Positions 56,564 through 64,000 of a stretch of 64,000 nt of DNA are shown in pieces. The notes under the pieces are model-generated. The model was not told the origin of the DNA and made no database searches. It was given only the letters and a program-made list of their open reading frames with translations. The stretch covers positions 1,797 through 65,796 of the forward strand of contig CAMPET010000256.1 in the NCBI GenBank assembly GCA_946803715.1, written 5' to 3'. Source of the DNA: Beroe ovata. Its lineage: Eukaryota; Ctenophora; Nuda; Beroida; Beroidae. Position 1 is the stretch's first letter. Each line of letters begins with the position of its first letter. Both the position numbers and the translations under genes were made by a program.

Positions 56564-59175
56564 TCATCCAGTTTTTGTATCGAATTTGTTGACTTCACAT
56601 TCGTCACTTATTGATGATATCCCTTGTGTATCGCAAGTGGTCGAATTTTCTCCCTTTTGTATTACTTCATCCTCTTCTTCCCCGTCACTATCACTGTTGA
56701 TCGTATCATTGAATGAAGTTTCAAAAGCATAATCTGTACTCGTTTTGCCATGCTTGAAATCGTGTACTTCTTGACGTTGAAGATGCTCTATCTGAAATGT
56801 TAGTTGGATAGGTACTAGATGGTCATCCGGGTGTTAATTTATGGACAGCAACTGATCATTTGATCATCATGTATATTAAGGCCGGGTTGTCAATCCCTGA
56901 TCACGCTTATACCTGTGTGATGAATGTCGGTTCGTCTGAATACTTTACATCCATCTCGGTCACATAGCAAAACATCTGCCGTGGATCCATTAAGTTCTTG
57001 AGATTACGATCAAGGAAGTACTTATGCATGTTCATGCAGTCCCTGTTAACAGAAGTAGGAATGATGAGGTACAAATATGATCTCACTTGGTACGGATGTT
57101 TATGATTGGACAGTACCTACCTGTAGAGATAGGTGAGGGCTGCAGGATGGTCTGTCAGAACAGCCTGTGACAGATCGATGAAATGAAGAACTCCATTAAA
57201 CCACAATAGATTGTACTCACTCAGGTCTGCATGCACCAATTTACTCATGGTAAACATTGCCTGATAGAGAAAAATTTGGTTTGGTTAATGCGACTTTATC
57301 GCATAGGTCACTCAGTTAAATCAACAGCATAACTAAATGACAATATGTGTTACCTTCATTCCACTGAGCAATTGTTGGTATGCCGACTTAAGTTGATCAG
57401 ATGAAAAAACAGCCTCTGCCAGCGTCTGTGCAGGAATATTATCACATCCTGACACAAGAATGAGTTTCATGCTTTCATCAAGACCAATCTCTAACGAACA
57501 ACAATGGGAACGATTAAACGTTGGTAAACAGGTACTGAAGTAGTTCAAACTGAAGCTCAAATGAAACCTATGAAGCTAAGAAGGAGCAGTTGTTTCCTGT
57601 GAGCTACAACTTCAGGACACATAATACCGGCTCTTCTTAGTCTATTCAAGTTGTGAACTTCTTTCAAAGCCCAAACCTAAACAAAATCATGTTTTCGGAA
57701 CGTCTAGGTGTACAATGTATGATACATGACAAGATCATAAACATGAAGTAATCACGAAAGCATTGATATTATCGATATGAAATAACCTCGATGAGCTTCT
57801 TAGTCTTGCTGTTGATCACACTGGTATATCTTGAGTCTACATAATCTCGTCTCCTACTGAACTCATTCAAACTGGTCTTGTGAATTTTAAACACACATTC
57901 ACTGGGTACTGGAATTTTGGCATTTTTACCAGTGTGCCTGTAAAGAATTTGCCCTGACATTTCACTTAACGTCTTAATAGTACTTATCCTCTTGTTTCCT
58001 ATGACTTATATCTTTTATCACAGACTTGATTAAAACCAACCTTCCACCATTACAATGTATGATAACACTTTCCTTCCCAGAACTCACAATACCATTTATT
58101 TTCTTCACAATCCCAGAATTAAGCATCTTCAGCATGACAACCCTAGTTTTCTTATCAAGTACCTTTTCCTGGAAAAATTAAAAGAATTTTACATGTGACA
58201 CATTAATAGACAACATGACATACTTGATACTTATATGACATACTTACTCAATCATTCACTTACATGAGTTGAAACATCTCTGCGATCCTTTACCCTAATT
58301 CCATTGAATTTGGACTTATGAGCCTCTACTTGCAATTCATTGTATACTTTGTGAGGAACAGTTATTCCCCTGAAATCTCCTGTGCTAAACTCTATATTGA
58401 AAGAATCAGTTATTTTCTTCTTGTTCTTAGCATCACCAGTTGCCTTATCGTGTTTGGTTCTCAATGAACCAGGAATCTCATCAAGATCTTCATACTCTGA
58501 AACATGTCAAATTATATTTGAACGAGATATTGAAATGGCTATCTCATTTCATTAGAGTTACTCTGTAGAGCATAAATACAAACCATAGTAACTCATCTCT
58601 GTTTCTTCAGAAACATCAGGGTGGTGTTCAAGATATTCAGTCTGGAAAGATGACAATCTGACTTTACAATTTCCATTCCTGTGCTGCTCTGATGCCTTTA
58701 TTTCATCATCTATTTCTTGCTGCATCATGGCAGCCATGAGTGCATCATCCATTGTGCCAGATTCCTCTACATGGAGGAAACTTTAGAAACATGTTAGAGA
58801 GGAAACTTGCTATTCATATTTCTAATTGGACGAAACAGAATTATCTTACCGTTATCAAATTGTTCTTGCAATTTACGTGCTAATGCCTCATCTTGATTAA
58901 CTGAATGATGAAACACTTCATTAGACGATGATGCAGGATAATCAAAACTTAAGTTGGGATCATTCATGTTGAGTTCCTGCTGTAACTTATGGGCTAACTT
59001 GAAGTCACTTTCTTCTCCTGAAATAATGGAGGATTAAAGGCAATCCAAAGCTGACATAAGCTTGCAGCTCAATGCAAAGGATTGGCTAGATCAATATACC
59101 TTCTTCCATCATGATTTTATGCATGCAGTCTACTTCCTGAGACTGTTCTTCCCAAGGGCTTCTAGGATTTGCCAT
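56564..59175 (-). CDS. RIOK3: Atypical serine kinase RIOK3
   Basis: Eleven exons in phase, 555 residues (human 519): 59100-59175 (ATG 59173-59175), 58850-59017, 58584-58766, 58264-58496, 58041-58168, 57787-57964, 57568-57676, 57354-57448, 57121-57260, 56913-57042, 56564-56791 (stop 56564-56566). The N-terminal helical repeats (ALARKLQEQ, LMAAMMQQEIDDEIKA) are typical of RIOK3. The RIO kinase core has the flexible loop INGIVSSGKESVIIH, the ATP-binding lysine region PSECVFKIHKTSLNEF, the catalytic loop LVHADLSEYNLLW and the metal-binding FIDLSQAV. RIOK3 associates with 40S precursors and takes part in 18S rRNA maturation and innate immune signalling in vertebrates. The C-terminal 70 residues are acidic and unconserved. 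The first exon is partly repeated after the N at 60858. Confidence 0.95.
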
Positions 59176-59690
59176 GTTCTATCTCAAATCTGATGGGTGA
59201 AATTTCATGTTTCAAGGTTATTCATGATCATATATCTTACTCTCCCATTGCATGTTATACATATTCTACAACACCGCATAAAATTAGTATTTTCCAATCA
59301 ATGGAATCCAATACCATAGGTCACAGTTTCCAAGAGAACAATTAATAATCTCAATACTCATCTCCCTATTATCATCTTCATATTACAGCTAATATTTTGA
59401 AAGATCTTCTGATGAATTTTCACACGAAGTCAAAATAAATATTGGTTTTCAACAATTTTGAATTTGATCGAAAATACATAACAAAAACAAAAACCTGCAG
59501 GCGCTATCGTGCGGAGCGCAACTTGACAATTTGACATGCTGTTGCCGGATGTTATCTGCCACTGTTTCTCGCGCGCGGCACTCGCACCTTTAGCTTCATT
59601 GAACAGGCTATAGTTTTCCATAGAAGCGCGCGCCCCGGCAAGCATGGCGCGCGTGATCGAATCCAATCGTCGCGTGCCCGGTGTCGGACG
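59176..59690. other. RIOK3 upstream region, version 1
   Basis: Together with part of RIOK3 exon 1, this is repeated at 60859-61418 with small indels, so it is the same promoter region from the other haplotype. No exon. Confidence 0.75.
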
Positions 59691-59749
59691 TCGGTCTTTT
59701 AACAAAATTATAACCAGCTTTGCCGCGGGAATACGGATGTTATCTGACA

Positions 59750-59828
59750 TGACGCGCGCGCTGCGCGTTTCCGTGGTTTCTACGACTTTTCAGTTAAATG
59801 AGTAGAGCAGGGGCGCGCAACGTGTGCA
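59750..59828 (-). mobile_element. MITE family A copy, 3' end missing
   Basis: Reverse-orientation copy with GTTTCTACGACTTTTCAGTT and GGGGCGCGCAACGTGTGCAC. The TGTTCCC terminus is absent, so the left end is truncated. Confidence 0.7.
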
Positions 59829-59939
59829 CATGCGCGCGTTTTCACCGGAGGCTGAAAGCAATCGCAATTGCATAAATAACGCAATTCCCTGTTAGGGATA
59901 AAATCACGCCAGCACGGGTAGTTGTCTGGTGTGCACACG

Positions 59940-60024
59940 TTGCGCGCCCCTGTTCTACTCAGTGAACTGAAAAGTCGTAGAAACCAGCGCGCGCGGAGTA
60001 TTTGGGTCACGCAGCGCGGGAACA
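59940..60024 (+). mobile_element. MITE family A copy with perfect 8-bp duplication
   Basis: Starts TGTGCACACGTTGCGCGCCC, ends GCAGCGCGGGAACA, flanked by TTGTCTGG at 59932-59939 and 60025-60032. Confidence 0.88.
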
Positions 60025-60277
60025 TTGTCTGGCGATCTACACCGCTGATGCAAGCCGCGAAGCGGCTTGCGTCTGCAAGAATAAATTTGCGCCGCGCGCA
60101 AAACGAAATTCTCGACAGGGTCTGTCATCGATCGAATAAATTTGCGCCGCGCGCAAAACGAAATTCTCGACAGGGTCTCGTCTGTCATCGATCGACAACA
60201 AGGGTAGCTGTAGAAAGCTTGTCTAGATTGGAAATTTTCTTTTGCTTGTTTTTATTTTTTTATATTTTGCATTTTTG

Positions 60278-60388
60278 TGTTCCCGCGCTGCGTGACCCAA
60301 ATACTCCGCGCGCGCTGCGCGTCTCCGTGGTTTCTTTCTACGACTTTTCAGTTCACTGAGTAGAACAGGGGCGCGCAACGTGTGCACA
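60278..60388 (-). mobile_element. MITE family A copy, inverted
   Basis: Reverse-orientation full copy from TGTTCCCGCGCTGCG to CGCGCAACGTGTGCACA, flanked by CATTTTTG (60270-60277) and CATTTGTG (60389-60396), 7 of 8 matching. Confidence 0.85.
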
Positions 60389-60454
60389 CATTTGTGAAAT
60401 TCTTTCATTATATGTTGATATATGATACAGTGTAACTGGAAATTCCTGGAGTTC

Positions 60455-60786
60455 ATCCATATTTTTTCACTAGACTCATTAATGGTCTAGGCACTCTTCC
60501 CTATAGCCAGCAACTGACAAAGCTTGGTATTACGACCCTAGCTGAACGGAGGATCAGGGGAGATCTGATAGAAACTTACAAGATTGTTAATGATAAAGTG
60601 GAATATGGCCGAAATCTTTTCAAGTTAGGGAGAAGTAGACGTAATTTGCTCACTTATAGGAAGTCCTTTGTGAAGTCTAGTAAAGAAGTTGAAAGAATGA
60701 ATGATAATTTCATTTCAGAGAGAGTAAAACCTTTTTGGAATAACTTGCTTTTATCTGTACGCAGTGTATCTATTGCCTGGCGATGC
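60455..60786 (+). mobile_element. LINE fragment, C-terminal region
   Basis: Plus-strand translation gives TRLINGLGTLPYSQQLTKLG, ITTLAERRIRGDLIETYKI, and near the end RVKPFWNNL, a pattern found just after the reverse transcriptase domain of CR1/jockey-type non-LTR elements, ending in a stop. The 5' part is missing. With the 28374-28470 fragment it shows that such elements are resident in this genome. Confidence 0.8.
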
Positions 60787-60857
60787 TAGGCCCAGCTGAC
60801 GCGAGCCGCGAAGCGGCGAGCGTCTGAGAATGATTTGCGGCGCGCGCGCAATGAAAT

Positions 60858-60858
60858 N
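60858..60858. other. Assembly junction (single N)
   Basis: The sequence right of the N begins in the middle of RIOK3 exon 1 (same as about 59146 onward), so two overlapping contigs were placed end to end. Confidence 0.88.
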
Positions 60859-61626
60859 GTTCTTCCCAAGGGCTTCTAGGATTTGCCATGTGCTATCTCA
60901 AATCTGATTGGTGAAATTTCATGTTTCAAGGTTATTCAAGATCATATATCTTACTCTCCCAATGCATGTTATACATATTCTACTACACCGCATAAAATAA
61001 GTATTTTCCAATTAATGGAATCCAATACCATAGGTCACAGTTTCCAAGAGATTGAGAACAATGAATAATCTCAATACTCATCTCCATATTATCATCTTCA
61101 CATTACAGCTAATATTTTGAAAGATCTTCTGATGAATTTTCACACGAAGTCAAAATTAATATTGGTTTTCAACAATTTTGAATTTGATCGAAAATACATA
61201 ACAAAAAACAAAAACCAAAAAACCTGCAGGCGCTATCGCGCGGAGCGCAACCTGACAATTTGACATGTTAATGCCGAATGTTGTCAGGTTATCTGCCACT
61301 GTTTCTTGCGCGCGGCGCGCGCACCTTTAGCTTCATTGAAGGCCAAATGCAAAACAAGCTATAGCTTTCCTTAAAAGCGCACGCCCCAGCAAGCATGGCG
61401 TGATCCTCAATCGTCGCTCGGATATTTTTTGCAATGATGCACGTGATCATTTTTGCTTGGGCCCACAAATTCACAGAAGATAATGTTATAATAGCTTGTC
61501 TCTAATGTGTATGTCATTGCACAGCTCTTATCATCTTGATTATTTTCAAAACATTTGCAATTTGCACCCGGAGCTATCAGAATATTCCTCAGGAAATGAT
61601 GGAGAATTTCTAGAAAACTGTCTATA
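60859..61626. other. RIOK3 / MRH-receptor divergent upstream region, version 2
   Basis: Begins with a 34-bp remnant of RIOK3 exon 1 and continues to the plus-strand receptor start. On this contig the two start codons are only about 735 bp apart and divergent, so a shared promoter region is likely. No defined element was identified. Confidence 0.6.
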
Positions 61627-62743
61627 ATGACTCTTAACCTTCTCTTTGCAACCATTGTCATAACCATCTTCAAGAAGGGGTTAACAACAGCATGCCATGA
61701 AGAATCCTTCACATATGATGGGCTCAAATACAACATTCACAATTTGAAAGGTCATTTGCCTCCTTATCAGAAATATTCAGACAGGAGTAATTTCTTTGGT
61801 GCTGATCCATTAGATCAAAAGAAATATGTATTCTTCAATATAGCAGACTATGTTCACAGACAGAAAATCGATAGCAGACACTCTGTCACTTCAAGATGTT
61901 ATCCACGTACTTCTAAAGCTCAACAGTTGACAAATACTCCTGTGGCTTGTGTCCCTGAAGAAGAAGAAAATTGTGACGATGGTGGTCTATGTTGGATTGC
62001 AGTAGGATCATGTGATAATTTTTTGTTCAAATCCACCAATGATGGTATCCATCTAGTTTACAGCAATGGAGACTTTCCAGTAGGTTTCACTCTACTGCAA
62101 AAATAATTCAACATACTTATCTAGGGTTTGTTTCTATAATCCATTCTTGATTCCATTTCATTTCAGGATAAAAAATTTGTGGTGTCAATTATGTGCTGTA
62201 CTGAAGGCTCCTGTCTTACCAAATCAGGCTTAGATTCACCCATCAAGTTTAAAAGATCAGGATGCTACAATGATGCAGATTACTGTGTAGAATTCAGCTC
62301 TCCCTATGGGTGGGACTGTGCTTCTCGTGAGCTTATAGATGCTGACTTGAATGTTAGACAATTTAGTTGTGATGTTGTACCTTCTGGTGAGTCAAAAAAG
62401 TTCGTCTGAGAATCCACTGTGAAAGTTTTGAATGCTGTGTAATGCACAGTATGTACTGTTTATCCCATATCACAGTATGTTTAACCCAATAACCCATCTT
62501 TCCATTCTAGGTTTGAGTACTGGCCTAAGTACTGGAAGCTGGCTCCTTATATTCTTCTTTACTATCTGTGGTCTCTACCTTGGTGTTGGTATTGCTTACA
62601 ATTGTTCAGATGGCCACAGAGGCACAGAAGCTATTCCTCATTTCGAAATGTGGACAGATATTTGTTCCCTCATTTATGAGGGCTTCATGTTTGTCAAGTC
62701 TTGTGGAGAGTATAGAGATGGTTTTCAATATGGCTCTATTTAG
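61627..62743 (+). CDS. Mannose-6-phosphate-receptor-like MRH membrane protein
   Basis: Three exons, 61627-62079, 62167-62386 and 62511-62743 (stop 62741-62743), in phase, 301 residues (human M6PR 277). Residues 1-22 are a signal peptide. The luminal part shows the MRH pattern: YVFFNIADYV, LVYSNGDFP joined to DKKFVVSIMC, and CVEFSSPYGWDC. A transmembrane helix (SWLLIFFFTICGLYLGVGIA) follows, then a tail with GTEAIPHFEMWTDICSLIYEG, closely similar to the M6PR tail segment EQFPHLAFWQDLGNLVADG. It probably cycles between the Golgi and endosomes carrying glycoprotein cargo. The usual Cys after the GD motif is replaced by Pro, so phosphomannosyl binding is not assured. Donor choice at 62079 follows the domain; reading through would hit a stop. 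Confidence 0.78.
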
Positions 62744-63055
62744 TTTGAAAAGTTTCACGAGCATTTATTTATCTTTAAGTAATATACATATATTTTTTAT
62801 TTTTGTATAATTCATAGGACATAGCCAAAGGGCGAAAGCATTTTTGATGGTATGTATCATTTATTTGAGTTTGTTTTTAACACTTAAAAATATTTCATTC
62901 AATTTCATATCAAAAGACTATAACAATGAGATCATGGACATGAGTTTCATTTCTCCCTCGTATTTCTATGCCTTCGATCCCTCAATCCTCTTACTCTTTT
63001 GTACATGTAAGAGCAGACTCACTATGTTTGAACTCTTTAACCGCAAAGCTATGTG
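62744..63055. other. Spacer between MRH receptor and PEX19
   Basis: About 310 bp, very AT-rich, with no exon. It includes the receptor 3' end and the PEX19 promoter on the same strand. Confidence 0.55.
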
Positions 63056-63942
63056 ATGAGTGAATTGGACTCTCTCTTAGATGATGCATTAGCAGATTTT
63101 GACACAGATGAGACTGAAAAGCATGGGGAAGACTCTTCAGACACTCCCTCAAACGATTGTTTTTCTGACTTCAATAAATTCACTCAGGTTAGGGAAAGGT
63201 ACCTTATTCAAATATTCAATAATAATATAACTATCGCCCTAGATTTCATATCTTATCATGATTCCAGTTAACGGTGGAGGAAGAAGAGCAATACATCGAT
63301 GACTTAACCAAAGAGTTTGACAAGACCTTTTCCGACTTCCTCAACGCCACACCCGACCTTAACAAAGAATTTACCACTCCAAGCACGGCTGCGGGAGATG
63401 GTGACCTTGATGAAAATATCAGGAAAACGATGGAGGGACTCTTTGCTTCTGATAAGGGAGAGAACAAGGACGAAGCAGAGGGGGGTTCGGACAACATGAT
63501 CCCACTCCTCGAGTCACTTCTCAGCAAGATACTTTCCAAAGAGGTTCGTTACCGTGATTAGATCACAAGAAAGCTGTGATTGATTTCTATAATTGCCCCA
63601 TAGAATGATCTAACTACTCGGCTATCAGGTTAGCTAGTATTAAGATGTTTTATTCCTAAAACTCGGCTTCTCACTGCTCAAGAGTTGTTTTTATCCAACG
63701 ATCTGACGATTCAGAGATCATGGAATTTATCACAATTCACCCTTTGAACCATCATATTATATATGCAACAGAAACCCTAATAATTTGTACCCTAGGTCCT
63801 GCACGAACCACTCCAAGAACTGCTGTCATTCTATCCTGATTGGCTCGCTGCCAACACTGATCATGACAAACATGCTGTTTACACTAAACAGTTTGCTATA
63901 GTGCAGGAAATCTGTGACATTTTCAATTCACCGCACCACGAG
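63056..63942 (+). CDS. PEX19: Peroxisomal biogenesis factor 19, 5' exons
   Basis: Exons 63056-63187 (ATG 63056-63058), 63268-63543 and 63796-63942, all in phase 0, giving the first 185 residues; the gene continues beyond the window. The start MSELDSLLDDALADFD is the PEX3-binding helix (human ELEELLESALDDFD). Later matches are MEGLFASDKG, NMIPLLESLLSKILSKEVLH and LLSFYPDWLAAN (human SIMQNLLSKDVLYPSLKEITEKYPEW). PEX19 is a farnesylated cytosolic chaperone that delivers peroxisomal membrane proteins to PEX3. The C-terminal CaaX box lies outside the window. Acidic, low-complexity central part as usual. An upstream in-frame GTG extension was ignored. Confidence 0.95.
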
Positions 63943-64000
63943 GTAAGTAGGTAACCTCTAATCCCCGGAGTTCACTTCACTGTCCTGTCCCAATATCAAA

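Noticed and set aside
57354-57490. Longer RIOK3 exon starting at 57480 instead of 57448
   Set aside because: It would duplicate the segment aligned to the SFIG motif; the internal acceptor TGTGTCAG at 57449 gives a continuous match to RIO kinases.

Overview
This is animal nuclear DNA. Nearly every gene is split by short GT-AG introns (often 60-200 bp), and the set includes genes typical of metazoans or opisthokonts (PACS, ARMC9, CCDC149, AP-3 sigma) next to general eukaryotic genes (PGM2, ELP2, PLAA, RIOK3, CSTF1, IMMP2L, PEX19). Genes are closely packed, transposon fragments are small, and there are receptors joining LDLa repeats to a seven-helix domain. This would fit an early-branching invertebrate such as a sponge, but that is inference. 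No rRNA, tRNA, CRISPR array or bacterial operon was seen.

Layout. 1-6.4 kb: 5' half of ARMC9 (minus), present twice because of an assembly duplication. 6.3-9.6 kb: four-finger C2H2 protein (minus), with a small secreted Ly6-like gene in one of its introns. 10.2-11.0 kb: plus-strand GlcG/HbpS (DUF336) gene with eukaryotic introns, a possible transfer from bacteria. 13.7-15.6 kb: PGM2. 16.1-17.1 kb: AP-3 sigma. 18.3-26.1 kb: PACS, with an intronless sushi-domain membrane protein in one intron. 27.3-28.4 kb: CSTF1, cut at a contig junction beside a LINE fragment. 29.9-36.3 kb: CCDC149 (plus), with two exons duplicated across a 275-N gap. 36.7-41.6 kb: PLAA. 42.0-50.7 kb: ELP2, with a plus-strand receptor gene inside one large intron. 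51.7-55.4 kb: its tandem paralogue. 55.6-59.2 kb: IMMP2L and RIOK3 (minus). 59.7-60.9 kb: transposon-rich insert. 61.6-63.9 kb: a mannose-6-phosphate-receptor-like gene and the 5' part of PEX19 (both plus).

The window is a scaffold of about seven contigs, joined by single Ns (3009, 3925, 8878, 28373, 60858) and one N run (32823-33097). Three of these joins sit between near-identical overlapping segments, as expected when two haplotypes are laid end to end. Duplicated exons there should not be counted as paralogues.

The most notable items are: the two 1212-residue LDLa/7TM receptors with a patchwork of identical and diverged blocks; a GC-rich MITE-like family with 8-bp target-site duplications, one copy starting 5 bp inside a PLAA splice donor; the intron-bearing GlcG gene; nested genes in ELP2 and PACS introns; and a fully open 153-bp intron in PLAA. 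The genes are mostly unrelated housekeeping and trafficking functions (AP-3 sigma, PACS, the MRH receptor and PLAA all touch membrane or endosomal sorting), with no evidence of a shared operon-like unit.
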